64,000 bases of DNA from Paracoccus sp. JM45 (GTDB taxonomy: Bacteria > Pseudomonadota > Alphaproteobacteria > Rhodobacterales > Rhodobacteraceae): assembly GCF_003590715.1 (NCBI RefSeq), contig NZ_QQVY01000008.1, positions 1 to 64,000 on the forward strand. The letters are read 5' to 3'. The number at the start of each line of letters is the position of its first letter. The first letter of the stretch is position 1. Positions 38,456 through 46,985 of the stretch are shown in pieces. The notes beneath the pieces were generated by a model that had not been told where the DNA came from, made no database searches, and saw only the letters and a program-made list of their open reading frames with translations. Position numbers and translations under genes: made by a program.

Positions 38456-38586
38456 TCAGTCTTTCGGACTTATAATGCCCTGAATCGCCCCTGCAGGCGT
38501 GGCCCCGTATAGAACCCAGACCCGCAGGCGAAAAGCCCCGATACACGCAAAACGAGGTAATGGCGGCTTCTTGCGCGTGATGTGAT

Positions 38587-38613
38587 GGTCCGGACCCGCA
38601 ATAGGTCCGGACC
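38587..38613. terminator. Terminator downstream of leuA
   Basis: Two copies of the self-complementary 10-mer GGTCCGGACC (38587-38596 and 38604-38613) can form a perfect 10-bp stem with a 7-nt loop, 7 bp beyond the leuA stop. A T-run is absent. Confidence 0.6.
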
Positions 38614-38619
38614 GGTTAA

Positions 38620-40182
38620 TCAATGTGAATACATGCTGATCTGCTTGGCGTCGCTGCCCTGCGCGGTCATCGCACGGCGAAGGATCAGGCGGTTCAGCGC
38701 GCCGACATAGGCTTTGACAGACGCCAGAATCGTGTCCGTATCGGCGGCCTGACCGGTGACGATGCGGCCCTCTTCCTCCATCCGGACGCTGACGGTGGCC
38801 TGCGCGTCTGTGCCTTCGGTCACAGCATGCACCTGATACAGCTGCAGCCGCGCGTCATGCGGAAAGATCTGCTGGACGGCCTTGAAGCAGGCATCGACCG
38901 GACCGTCACCGCTTGTTTCGGCCTGTTTTTCAACACCATCGACCACCATCGTCAGCTGGGCGGACTGCCCGTCGCTGCCGCAGATGACGCGCAGATGCTT
39001 GACCTGAAGATGGTCATCCTGGGTGTTGGCAGCCGCATCCAGAACCAGCGCAATGATGTCTTCGTCAAAGACCTCTTTCTTGCGGTCGGCCAGCGCCTTG
39101 AAGCGGACGAAAATATCCTTCAGCTGGTTGTCGCCAACCTCGTATCCCAGATCCGCCAGCTTGGCGCGCAGGGCGGCGCGGCCCGAATGCTTGCCCATGG
39201 CGATGTTGTTTTCGTTCAGACCGATATCGGCGGGGCGCATGATTTCAAACGTCTCGACGTTTTTCAGCACGCCATCCTGATGGATGCCCGATTCGTGCAG
39301 AAACGCGTTCTTGCCGACGATCGCCTTGTTGAACTGCACCGGAAACCCGGAAACCGAGGCCACGCGCCGCGAGATTCCCATGATTTTCGTTGTATCGATG
39401 CCTGTCTGGAAGGGCATGATGTCGTTGCGCACCCGCATCGCCATCACCACCTCTTCCAGTGCCGTATTACCGGCGCGTTCGCCCAGACCGTTGATGGTGC
39501 ATTCGATCTGGCGGGCGCCCGCCTCGACCGCGGCCAGCGAATTCGCGGTCGCCATGCCAAGATCGTTGTGACAATGCGTGGCGAAGATGATGTCGTCCGC
39601 GCCGGGAACGCGTTCCAGCAGCATACGGATCAGCTCGGCGCTTTCACGCGGGGCGGTATAGCCGACGGTGTCGGGGATGTTGATCGTCGTGGCACCTGCC
39701 TTGATGGCAATTTCGACAACGCGGCACAGATAGTCATGTTCGGTGCGCGTGGCATCCATCGGTGACCATTGCACATCCTCGCACAGGTTGCGGGCGTGGC
39801 TGACGGTCTGATGGATGCGGTCTGCCATCTGGTCCATGTCCAGATTGGGAATGGCGCGGTGCAGCGGCGAGGTGCCGATAAACGTGTGGATACGCGGGCG
39901 TTTGGCGTGCTTCACAGCTTCCCAGCAGCGGTCGATGTCGGGCAGCTGGGCGCGGGCGAGGCCGCAGATCACGGATGTCTTGGCCTGCGCCGAAATCGCG
40001 GAAACAGCGGCGAAATCACCTTCAGAAGCAATGGGGAAGCCGGCCTCGATCACATCGACGCCCATTTCATCCAGCATGCCCGCGATTTCCAGCTTTTCGG
40101 CATGGGACATTGTGGCACCGGGTGACTGTTCGCCGTCACGCAGGGTGGTGTCGAAAATCACGACGCGGTTTTTATCGGTCAT
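38620..40182 (-). CDS. leuA: 2-isopropylmalate synthase
   Basis: A 520-residue enzyme that condenses acetyl-CoA with 2-oxoisovalerate, the committed step to leucine. N-terminal TIM barrel: FDTTLRDGEQSPGATM, the GxGERAGN substrate loop and HCHNDLGMATANSLAA metal site. The C-terminal LeuA allosteric domain (about residues 390-500) carries leucine feedback. A Leu-rich leader ORF lies about 97 bp upstream. No other leu gene adjoins it. Confidence 0.97.
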   Translation of the reverse strand: MTDKNRVVIFDTTLRDGEQSPGATMSHAEKLEIAGMLDEMGVDVIEAGFPIASEGDFAAVSAISAQAKTSVICGLARAQLPDIDRCWEAVKHAKRPRIHTFIGTSPLHRAIPNLDMDQMADRIHQTVSHARNLCEDVQWSPMDATRTEHDYLCRVVEIAIKAGATTINIPDTVGYTAPRESAELIRMLLERVPGADDIIFATHCHNDLGMATANSLAAVEAGARQIECTINGLGERAGNTALEEVVMAMRVRNDIMPFQTGIDTTKIMGISRRVASVSGFPVQFNKAIVGKNAFLHESGIHQDGVLKNVETFEIMRPADIGLNENNIAMGKHSGRAALRAKLADLGYEVGDNQLKDIFVRFKALADRKKEVFDEDIIALVLDAAANTQDDHLQVKHLRVICGSDGQSAQLTMVVDGVEKQAETSGDGPVDACFKAVQQIFPHDARLQLYQVHAVTEGTDAQATVSVRMEEEGRIVTGQAADTDTILASVKAYVGALNRLILRRAMTAQGSDAKQISMYSH

Positions 40183-40253
40183 TTGTTCTGTCTTTCTTAC
40201 GGCCCGTATCGGGCTTCATGCGTGTCTTGGGATAAACCCGGACCATGACCTGA

Positions 40254-40282
40254 CTGAGCGGCGGCCCGGACGACCCGCTCAG
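40254..40282 (-). promoter_or_regulatory. Hairpin at the end of the putative leuA leader
   Basis: Arms CTGAGCGG and CCGCTCAG (8 bp) enclose a 13-nt GC-rich loop. The first arm, as read in the leuA direction, overlaps the leader stop codon, so a ribosome there would block it. A second small hairpin GCCCG-ATA-CGGGC lies at 40202-40214. Neither has a following U-run, so a terminator is not proven. Confidence 0.4.
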
Positions 40283-40377
40283 CGCAGCGTAAGACGCAAC
40301 AAACCACGGAGATTCACGGCCGACAGCGCCCCGTAGGGCGTTGAAATTGCAGTGGCGATATGGCGCATCCGTGTCAT
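40279..40377 (-). CDS. Candidate leucine leader peptide of leuA
   Basis: A 32-codon ORF whose last 11 residues are NLRGLLRLTLR: five leucines encoded by CTC, TTG, TTG, CTT and CTG. It ends 96 bp before leuA. An internal GTG (V21) would give a 12-residue version with ACGGGG upstream. Its stop lies inside a stable hairpin, as expected for ribosome-controlled attenuation. It is too short for conservation to be judged by eye. The remaining 40378-40589 holds divergent promoters and no gene. Confidence 0.45.
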   Translation of the reverse strand: MTRMRHIATAISTPYGALSAVNLRGLLRLTLR

Positions 40378-40463
40378 GGGCCGAATATGCAGCCCCTGCC
40401 CCCGGTTGAAAAGTCAAAAATTCGCCAATCGACCGGAAACCCGCGAAAAACCCTGCCCATCAC

Positions 40464-40480
40464 ACGGGCAGAATGCCCGT
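40464..40480. promoter_or_regulatory. Hairpin/dyad upstream of the universal stress gene
   Basis: A 7-bp inverted repeat (40464-40470 with 40474-40480; 3-nt loop) and a second dyad ATGTA-tcgc-TACAT (40498-40511) lie 80-125 bp before the universal stress protein start. They may be operators for an unidentified regulator. Confidence 0.3.
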
Positions 40481-40589
40481 CACGAATGCGCCACAATATG
40501 TATCGCTACATTTTCTCTGGCCCAAACACAAAGCTGTGCCTATCCTTTCAGCACCAATACAAAAAACAAAACCAACAGATGAGGGTAAG

Positions 40590-41024
40590 ATGTCACGCAA
40601 ATTAGTCGTCGGTTTCGACGGCAGCGATGCCTCCCTGCGGGCGCTGGATTTCGCCATTACCCGGGCCCAGACCCAAAGCGACAGCCTGCTGATCGCCCAT
40701 GTCCTTGAATGGTCACCCTATAGCTTTTTGACCCCGAGCGAACTGGAAGACCGTCACCGTCGCCGCAAGGAAGAACTGCAGCGTGCGGAAACCTCGGTGA
40801 TGGGGCCCGTGATGAAACGGATGGAGATCGCCAATATCCCGTTCGAAACCACCATGCGTTACGGCCATATCGCCGAAACCCTGTGTCGCGTCGCAAAAGA
40901 GGAGGTCGCCGCCATGATCTTTATCGGGCGGATGGGCAATTCCGGTTTCGCCAGCCGCATTTTCGGCTCGGTCGCGGCAACTCTGGCGCAGGTCGCACCT
41001 GTGCCGGTCGTCATTGTTCCCTGA
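40590..41024 (+). CDS. Universal stress protein (UspA family)
   Basis: A 144-residue single-domain Usp. The N-terminal KLVVGFDGSDASLRALDFA and the C-terminal ATP-loop-like IFIGRMGNSGFASRIFGSVA (G-2x-G-9x-G-S pattern) indicate the ATP-binding subgroup. The start at 40590 follows GAGGGTAAG; a longer frame from 40473 is rejected. The alanine symporter gene follows 35 bp later, so they may be co-transcribed. Confidence 0.9.
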   Translation: MSRKLVVGFDGSDASLRALDFAITRAQTQSDSLLIAHVLEWSPYSFLTPSELEDRHRRRKEELQRAETSVMGPVMKRMEIANIPFETTMRYGHIAETLCRVAKEEVAAMIFIGRMGNSGFASRIFGSVAATLAQVAPVPVVIVP

Positions 41025-41059
41025 ACCTCAGCGCGCGTAAGCAATAAGGACTGAAGATT

Positions 41060-42604
41060 ATGAAGACATCGACACAAGCGCTGATGTCGGCAGCCACGGG
41101 GGCCATGTTGGCCACAGGGCCAGCCGCAGCGCAGGGCATCGACGAAACCATCAATACCGTTTTTGCCAATTCGACGGGCTGGTTCGTCAGCCTGATCTTT
41201 GCCAACTTCCCGGGAACGACCTTCCCGTGGATCGTCGGCTGGCTGGTGATCGGAGCGATCATTTTCACCATCTATTTCGGCTTTGTTCAGTTCCGCGCCT
41301 TCGGTCATTCGATCGCATTAGTGCGCGGCGATTATTCCGACCCTAATGACGCGGGCGAGGTCAGCCATTTTCAGGCACTGACCACCGCATTGTCGGGCAC
41401 TGTCGGTCTGGGCAATATCGCAGGCGTTGCCGTTGCCATCGGCATCGGCGGGCCGGGCGCAACCTTCTGGATGATCCTTGCAGGTCTTCTGGGAATGGCG
41501 ACCAAATTCACCGAATGTACGCTTGGCGTGAAATACCGCAACGAATACGCGGATGGCACGGTTTCCGGCGGACCGATGTATTACATGACCAAAGGGTTCG
41601 CGGAACGCAGCCTGCCGGGGGGAAAATTCCTTGCTGTTCTATTCGCGATCTTCTGTATTCTCGGGTCGTTCGGCGGCGGGAATATGTTCCAGTCCAATCA
41701 GGCACATGCGCAGATCATCAACGTCGTTGGTGACTATCCGGGCTGGATTACCGGTGTCGTCATGGCGGTCATCGTGTTTCTGGTCATCGTCGGCGGTCTG
41801 AAATCCATCGCCAGCGTGACCGAGAAAATCGTCCCCTTTATGGCCGCGCTTTACGTTGGCACGGCGTTGATCATCATTTTGATGAACTTCAACATGATCG
41901 GCACGGCCTTCGGCCAGATCTTTGCCGGTGCATTCACCAATGACGGTGTCGTCGGCGGTGCTATCGGCGCGTTGATCCAGGGCTTCCGCCGCGCTGCGTT
42001 CTCGAACGAGGCTGGCGTCGGTTCGGCCGCCATCGCGCATAGTGCGGTCCGCACCAAGGAACCTGTCACCGAAGGCTTTGTATCGCTGTTGGAACCCTTT
42101 ATCGATACGGTCGTCATCTGCACCATGACGGCTTTGGTAATCATCATCACCGGACAGCTGGTCACCGACCCTGCAACCGGAATGTTCTTGTTGAACGAGG
42201 CGGGCGACGCAATCCAGACCGTGGATGGCAATTCCGGCGTGGCACTGACCTCGGCTGCGTTCAGCAGTTCTTTTGGCTGGTTCCGCTATATTCTGGTGGT
42301 TGCGGTGGTTCTGTTCGCCTTCTCAACCATGATCTCGTGGAGCTATTATGGCCTGAAGGCGTGGACCTTCCTGTTTGGCGAAGGCCAGACCAAAGAGCTG
42401 GTCTTCAAGATCATCTTCTGCCTGTTTGTCGTCATCGGCGCGTCCGCCGGTCTGGGTCCGGTCATCGACTTTTCCGATGCGGCGATCTTTGCCATGGCAG
42501 TCGTGAACATCCTTGCGCTGTATATGCTGATGCCCGTCGTGAAGGCCGAGATGACCCGCTATCTGGAGCGTTTGAAAACCGGCAAGATCCGCAAGTTCGA
42601 ATAG
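41060..42604 (+). CDS. Sodium:alanine/glycine symporter (AGCS family)
   Basis: A 514-residue secondary transporter with an N-terminal signal-like helix and about eleven helices. Family signatures include FQALTTALSGTVGLGNIAGV, the GAxFWMILAGLLGMATKFTE-like segment and RRAAFSNEAGVGSAAIAHS. It imports alanine or glycine with Na+. A strong terminator follows. Confidence 0.94.
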   Translation: MKTSTQALMSAATGAMLATGPAAAQGIDETINTVFANSTGWFVSLIFANFPGTTFPWIVGWLVIGAIIFTIYFGFVQFRAFGHSIALVRGDYSDPNDAGEVSHFQALTTALSGTVGLGNIAGVAVAIGIGGPGATFWMILAGLLGMATKFTECTLGVKYRNEYADGTVSGGPMYYMTKGFAERSLPGGKFLAVLFAIFCILGSFGGGNMFQSNQAHAQIINVVGDYPGWITGVVMAVIVFLVIVGGLKSIASVTEKIVPFMAALYVGTALIIILMNFNMIGTAFGQIFAGAFTNDGVVGGAIGALIQGFRRAAFSNEAGVGSAAIAHSAVRTKEPVTEGFVSLLEPFIDTVVICTMTALVIIITGQLVTDPATGMFLLNEAGDAIQTVDGNSGVALTSAAFSSSFGWFRYILVVAVVLFAFSTMISWSYYGLKAWTFLFGEGQTKELVFKIIFCLFVVIGASAGLGPVIDFSDAAIFAMAVVNILALYMLMPVVKAEMTRYLERLKTGKIRKFE

Positions 42605-42633
42605 GCCATTGGGTCTTTTGCCATAAGCCGCCG

Positions 42634-42662
42634 AAGGGCGGGCGCATCACGCGCCTGCCCTT
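42634..42662 (+). terminator. Intrinsic terminator after the AGCS symporter
   Basis: A 12-bp stem (42634-42645 with 42651-42662, one G-U pair), 5-nt loop, followed by a T-run. Confidence 0.85.
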
Positions 42663-42691
42663 TTTCCATTCCGCCGGACCGTCGCGCACAT

Positions 42692-42720
42692 AAAAATGGC
42701 CCGATCAGGGATCGGGCCAT
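42692..42720 (-). terminator. Intrinsic terminator after pcs
   Basis: On the minus strand a perfect 10-bp stem (42696-42705 with 42711-42720) is followed by TTTTTA. It lies 29 bp beyond the pcs stop. Confidence 0.85.
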
Positions 42721-42748
42721 CGCGCCATATCTTGGTAAAAACAGGCTG

Positions 42749-43441
42749 TCAGTCTTTGCGGGGGATCAACTGTTGCACCGCCCCTGCCAGCAGTAACCAG
42801 ACCGATGTCGCAACCAGCCCCCAGATCGCCCAGCTTGAGGGATGAAATCCGACCCAGGCCGCACGTCCTGCGAACAGCACCCAAAGGATGGCGACAGGCA
42901 ATGAAATCGCACGCCAGCGTTCGGTCCGTACCGGGTGGATGAATTTGATGTTGGTGAACATCGCGATGCTCAGGATCAGAACGATGGCCAGACTGACGGT
43001 CCAATGTGGCTGGACCGCGAATAGCACCAGCACCACCATGTTCCAGCAACCCGGAAAACCGGCAAACGAATTGTCTTTGGTCTTCATCCGCGTATCCGCG
43101 AAATAGACCACACTGCCGAAAACAATCACGATATTGGCGACCCAGCCCATCCAGCCCGCCAGCAGCCCCGATTGGAACAGCGCGAAGGCAGGAATGAACA
43201 CATAGGTCAGATAGTCGATAATCAGATCCATCAGGACGCCATCATAGGCGGCCCAATTCTTCTTGACGTCATAACGACGTGCCAATGGCCCGTCGATTCC
43301 GTCGACAACAAAGGCGGCCACCAGCCATAAAAACATGATGGCCCAATCGGCATTGGCCGCCGCCAGCATCGCCAGCATGGACAGGACAGCGCCGGTGGCG
43401 GTCAAAAGATGGACGGACAAAGCTTTGTGTTCAATCTGCAT
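42749..43441 (-). CDS. pcs: Phosphatidylcholine synthase
   Basis: A 230-residue CDP-alcohol phosphotransferase that joins CDP-diacylglycerol and choline. The family motif reads DGIDGPLARR, then AYDGVLMDLIIDYLTYVF with the expected aspartates; about eight hydrophobic helices follow. This motif variant is specific to bacterial Pcs. Start at 43441 (MQIEHKALSVHLL) is preferred over a 30-residue longer frame that would run into the neighbouring SseB-like gene. Confidence 0.93.
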   Translation of the reverse strand: MQIEHKALSVHLLTATGAVLSMLAMLAAANADWAIMFLWLVAAFVVDGIDGPLARRYDVKKNWAAYDGVLMDLIIDYLTYVFIPAFALFQSGLLAGWMGWVANIVIVFGSVVYFADTRMKTKDNSFAGFPGCWNMVVLVLFAVQPHWTVSLAIVLILSIAMFTNIKFIHPVRTERWRAISLPVAILWVLFAGRAAWVGFHPSSWAIWGLVATSVWLLLAGAVQQLIPRKD

Positions 43442-43490
43442 CCGCAGGTTCTCGCAGGTTGATGCAATCCGTGCAACCGAGGAAGAATCA

Positions 43491-44231
43491 TCAGCGCAGG
43501 ATCGGTGGTCCCTTGGGCTTGGGTGGCACAATAACCGGTTCCGGCGGCGTTAGATCGAAAATCAGTGCACCAGAGGGGGTTACCGCCTCAGCAAAGGTAA
43601 TATCGACGCCACCGGGTTGGGGCGGCAGGAAGGCAAGCGCCTCGGACAGGGCTTTTGCGATGGCGGGCTGACGTTCGACCGGTGCCCCCGAAATCAGCAG
43701 AAGATGCGCCGCAGGGCCGTTTTCACCTGCAACCCCCACCAGCGCCGCACCTGCAATCAACCCGCGCATATCGGCCAGCCGGTCGGCAAGTGCAGGGGCC
43801 AGTTCGTCAACCACCGCCGCATCCGGTGTCACAAGACGCATCCGCGCCTCATCCTGTTCGGGGCTGTTTTCCAAGGCACCCGTCAGCCAGTCCAGCATCG
43901 ACGCATCCAGCATCATTTCGGATGGCGCACCGGGATTGACCAGCACTCCGGCCCCGTCAGCTTTCAGCAAGGATGCCAGCACCCGTCCGGGCAAGGCGGC
44001 ATAGGCAACGGCATGGCCAAAGAAATCGGCCAGACGGTCTTCGGAATCACAGGCCAGTGCCATGCGGGCGCCCTCCAGATCGAACAGCTTCAGTTCGACT
44101 TGATCGTGCAGAGGTTCTTTCACCAAGGCGACAGAAAGTTCGGTATCAGCCAGACGCGACAGCATGCGGGCGCGTTGCGGCGCATCGGCGTCGTGGAACG
44201 GAACAATAGCTAGATCATCCAAAGCGGTCAT
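43491..44231 (-). CDS. SseB-like protein
   Basis: A 246-residue soluble protein with an N-terminal SseB-type domain (LFDLEGARMALACDSEDRLADF and YAALPGRVLASLL-like strand-helix pattern, residues about 40-110) and a C-terminal SseB_C-like region (LLLISGAPVERQPAIAKALSE). The E. coli SseB 'enhanced serine sensitivity' protein has no known activity. It is 49 bp before pcs on the same strand and may be co-transcribed with it. Confidence 0.78.
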   Translation of the reverse strand: MTALDDLAIVPFHDADAPQRARMLSRLADTELSVALVKEPLHDQVELKLFDLEGARMALACDSEDRLADFFGHAVAYAALPGRVLASLLKADGAGVLVNPGAPSEMMLDASMLDWLTGALENSPEQDEARMRLVTPDAAVVDELAPALADRLADMRGLIAGAALVGVAGENGPAAHLLLISGAPVERQPAIAKALSEALAFLPPQPGGVDITFAEAVTPSGALIFDLTPPEPVIVPPKPKGPPILR

Positions 44232-44349
44232 GTTGCGGCCTTTATGAATGCGGGTTGCCCTGCCCTAATCGCAGCGACGCGACGGGACAAGCCCATGACA
44301 CTGTCATAGGCGATTGCGTCTTCGGCGAAAATTCGCCCATATTGTGCAG

Positions 44350-45360
44350 ATGAAACGTCGCGACCTGATCATGACCGCCGCCCTTGCCCCGCTTCTGGCC
44401 GCACCCCGTGTGGCGCAGGCAGGACTTCTGCCCATTATCGAGGAAGCCGCCAGCCTTGACCCGCTGCGTAGCGTTGCCATGTGGTGTGACGACGAAAGCG
44501 GCGGGCAAGAGATCGCAGCACAGGGTTTTCATGGCGCGACACCCGACACGCCAACGAATATCAAATCGGCATCGAAATCCATCATCTCGGCGATGGTCGG
44601 CATTGCGATCGGACACGGCCTGCTGGAAGGGACCGATCAACCCATTGCCCCCTTGCTGCGCCCCGACCTGCCCGCAGATCCCGACCCGCGCCTGATGCAG
44701 ATCACCCTTGGCCAGTTGCTGTCGATGCAGGCAGGGCTGGAACGCCAGTCGGGCCCGAACTATGGCCGTTGGGTCAGCAGTGGCAATTGGGTCAAAGCGG
44801 CATTGGCGGCACCCTTCACCCAGGACCCCGGCGGCACGATGCAATATTCGACCGCATCGTCCCATCTGGTGGCAGCGATCCTGACCCGCGTGACGGGCAG
44901 ACCCTTGCTGGATGTGGCGCGCGACTGGCTGGGACAGATACCGGGGTTCCGCATCACCGGCTGGGACCGCGACCCGCAAGGCATCTATATGGGCGGGAAC
45001 CAGATGGCGATGACCACACGGTCACTTTTGGCCTTTGGCGCGACCTATGCCCGTCAGGGGCAGGCGGCAGGCCGTCAGGTCATTCCGAAATCATGGATCC
45101 ACGACAGCTGGCAAAGACAGACCACATCGGTCTTTACCGGTCAGGCATATGGTTATGGCTGGTTTCTGGGGCGAATCGGTGGACGTCCAATGCGCTGCGG
45201 CTGGGGATATGGCGGGCAGATGATCTATGTCTTCCCCGCAACCTTCACCCATCCGGCCATGGCCATCGCAATTACATCCAATCCGGACCAGCCTTCATCC
45301 CATAACGGATACAGGATCGAATTGAACCGGCTTGCCGACAGGATGGTGCGCGCCGTCTGA
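44350..45360 (+). CDS. Serine hydrolase, class C beta-lactamase family
   Basis: A 336-residue exported hydrolase. The N-terminus MKRRDLIMTAALAPLLAAP looks like a Tat-type signal with paired arginines. The catalytic SxxK is SASK in TNIKSASKSI (about residue 78), and a Tyr motif is in MQYSTASSHLVAA. Members are DD-peptidases, esterases or amidases; substrate unknown. The start at 44350 is chosen over 44314 because the signal begins there. Confidence 0.85.
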   Translation: MKRRDLIMTAALAPLLAAPRVAQAGLLPIIEEAASLDPLRSVAMWCDDESGGQEIAAQGFHGATPDTPTNIKSASKSIISAMVGIAIGHGLLEGTDQPIAPLLRPDLPADPDPRLMQITLGQLLSMQAGLERQSGPNYGRWVSSGNWVKAALAAPFTQDPGGTMQYSTASSHLVAAILTRVTGRPLLDVARDWLGQIPGFRITGWDRDPQGIYMGGNQMAMTTRSLLAFGATYARQGQAAGRQVIPKSWIHDSWQRQTTSVFTGQAYGYGWFLGRIGGRPMRCGWGYGGQMIYVFPATFTHPAMAIAITSNPDQPSSHNGYRIELNRLADRMVRAV

Positions 45361-45377
45361 TCCGGCGCGCCACCCGT

Positions 45378-45827
45378 TTAGTCGATAAAGTCGCCAGCCT
45401 GGAAGTTTCCAAGGTTGCCCAGCAGCTGTCCGATCAGCGACACCTCGATCACGCTGCCTTCTGTCACACGGCGCGACAGCGACACGACACGACCGCGTTC
45501 CAGTCCGAAACGTTCGACATTGCTGACAACACCCGTCGGCGTGAAAGAGATGGCAACAACCTGCCGCTCGATCTCTTTCGAGGGGGCGGGACCGTAACGC
45601 CGCCAGCGCGATCCGACGTAATACCAACCCGATCCCGTCAGCAGACCCTGCGCCGAGGGGCGCCCGATCAGGGTGGACAGATCATCCATCGTCGTCTGGC
45701 CGACAACAATTTGTGCCAGATCGATATCGGGCGGGACATAGCCGTGGTTGCGATAGACCGGGGCACAGGCTGCAAGCCCGAGAATGGCAATGAACGCCAG
45801 TGTCATCAGACTTCTGATGGCAGTCAT
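45378..45827 (-). CDS. bamE: Outer membrane assembly lipoprotein BamE (SmpA/OmlA)
   Basis: A 149-residue lipoprotein. The signal ends in the lipobox LAAC (MTAIRSLMTLAFIAILGLAAC). The mature domain has the SmpA/OmlA pattern IVVGQTTMDDLSTLIGRPSAQ and GWYYVGSRWRR. It is part of the BAM complex. It diverges from yceD, a pairing conserved in alphaproteobacteria. Confidence 0.92.
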   Translation of the reverse strand: MTAIRSLMTLAFIAILGLAACAPVYRNHGYVPPDIDLAQIVVGQTTMDDLSTLIGRPSAQGLLTGSGWYYVGSRWRRYGPAPSKEIERQVVAISFTPTGVVSNVERFGLERGRVVSLSRRVTEGSVIEVSLIGQLLGNLGNFQAGDFID

Positions 45828-45983
45828 GGGCAAGGTTCCCTTCCTGGGGCGGTTGACGCGGCCCGCCCTGCCTAGCAAACTCGGGCACCCTGCTCAAGAA
45901 TATCAATCGGCTGGCGGGTTCAGGACAATCCGATGTCCGCCTCTGCCATCCGCCGCATCCGCACACGAACCCCCGAGGCCCCT

Positions 45984-46523
45984 ATGATCGCCCCCGAATC
46001 GCATCCGCAGCGCCTGCGCGTCGCGCATCTGAACCCGAACGCGGCAAACCCTTTTCACCTGAAGCCTGGTGAACAGCCCCGTCTGGATATCGCGGACGAA
46101 CTGGGACTGGACGGCCTGACGCGGCTGGACTTTCAGGGCAATATTCGTGGCGAAGGCCGCGATGGCTGGGTTTTGATCGCAAAATTGCAGGCGCGTGTGA
46201 CGCAGCCCTGCGTTGTTTCATTGAAACCCGTGCGTACGGATATCGCCGAAGATGTCCGCATCCGCTTTACGCCCCACATGCCGAAGGTCGAAAGCGAAGA
46301 GACCGAAATGCTGGATGAGACGTTAGAGCCTTTGGGCAGTTTCATCGACCTGACCGCCCTGATGGTCGAGGCGCTCAGCCTTGCCCTGCCCGAATATCCG
46401 CGGGCCGAAGGGGCGCAGTTGACGACGGGCGCACAAGATAGTGATGACGCACCCGCATCCGACACACGCCGCCCCTTTGCAGGACTAGAGGGCCTTTTGC
46501 GCGACAGCAAACGCGAATCCTGA
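45984..46523 (+). CDS. yceD: YceD family (DUF177) protein
   Basis: A 179-residue protein of the DUF177 family. It has the LQARVTQPCVVSLKPVRTDI core, where a cysteine follows the conserved V-T-Q, and the acidic ETLEPLGSFIDLTALMVEAL segment. It is thought to be involved in 23S rRNA or ribosome assembly because of its link with rpmF. The start at 45984 follows GAGG; an in-frame ATG at 45933 with AGGA is possible. rpmF is 233 bp away, further than usual. Confidence 0.85.
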   Translation: MIAPESHPQRLRVAHLNPNAANPFHLKPGEQPRLDIADELGLDGLTRLDFQGNIRGEGRDGWVLIAKLQARVTQPCVVSLKPVRTDIAEDVRIRFTPHMPKVESEETEMLDETLEPLGSFIDLTALMVEALSLALPEYPRAEGAQLTTGAQDSDDAPASDTRRPFAGLEGLLRDSKRES

Positions 46524-46756
46524 CACCTATAGCCCGGCGCGATACCTGTGAATCGGTCTTATCATGGTGCCTGTTTGCAGCATCGCGCCGAATATCGGGT
46601 CATTTCGCCCGCAAATACGCCCAATTCGGCCTTGCCAGTGACCACGAGGGCTTGCGGGCAGGGCTTTGATGCCGTATCTGCGCGGTTCATTTACGAATTC
46701 AAATCCACGGTGTACGCGCGTTTCGACGCAACACCCTGACAACTCGAGGTGGTGAC

Positions 46757-46963
46757 ATGGCTGTCCCTCAGAATCGCGTAACCCGCTCGAAGCGTAACAT
46801 GCGCCGCGCGCATGATGCCCTGGTTGCGGGCAACCCGAACGAATGCACTAACTGCGGCGAACTGAAGCGCCCGCACCACGTTTGCCCGTCCTGCGGTCAT
46901 TACGCGGACCGCGAAGTGATCGCGCAGGCGAACGAGATCGATCTGGACGACGACGCAGCCTGA
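46757..46963 (+). CDS. rpmF: 50S ribosomal protein L32
   Basis: A 68-residue protein beginning [20 protein letters not shown], with a zinc ribbon [18 protein letters not shown] (four cysteines intact, so the C+ form). GAGGTGGTG precedes the ATG. It is 22 bp ahead of plsX, as in most proteobacteria. The 46524-46756 stretch before it holds no gene. Confidence 0.98.
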   Translation: MAVPQNRVTRSKRNMRRAHDALVAGNPNECTNCGELKRPHHVCPSCGHYADREVIAQANEIDLDDDAA

Positions 46964-46985
46964 TAAGGGCCAGCGTCGCATCTAA

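Noticed and set aside
40172-40417. 81-codon leftward ORF ending in leuA
   Set aside because: Different frame from the Leu-rich leader, no conserved features, runs into leuA.
46527-46742. ORFs in the yceD-rpmF gap
   Set aside because: Short, on either strand, without ribosome sites or recognisable sequence; more likely a promoter region.
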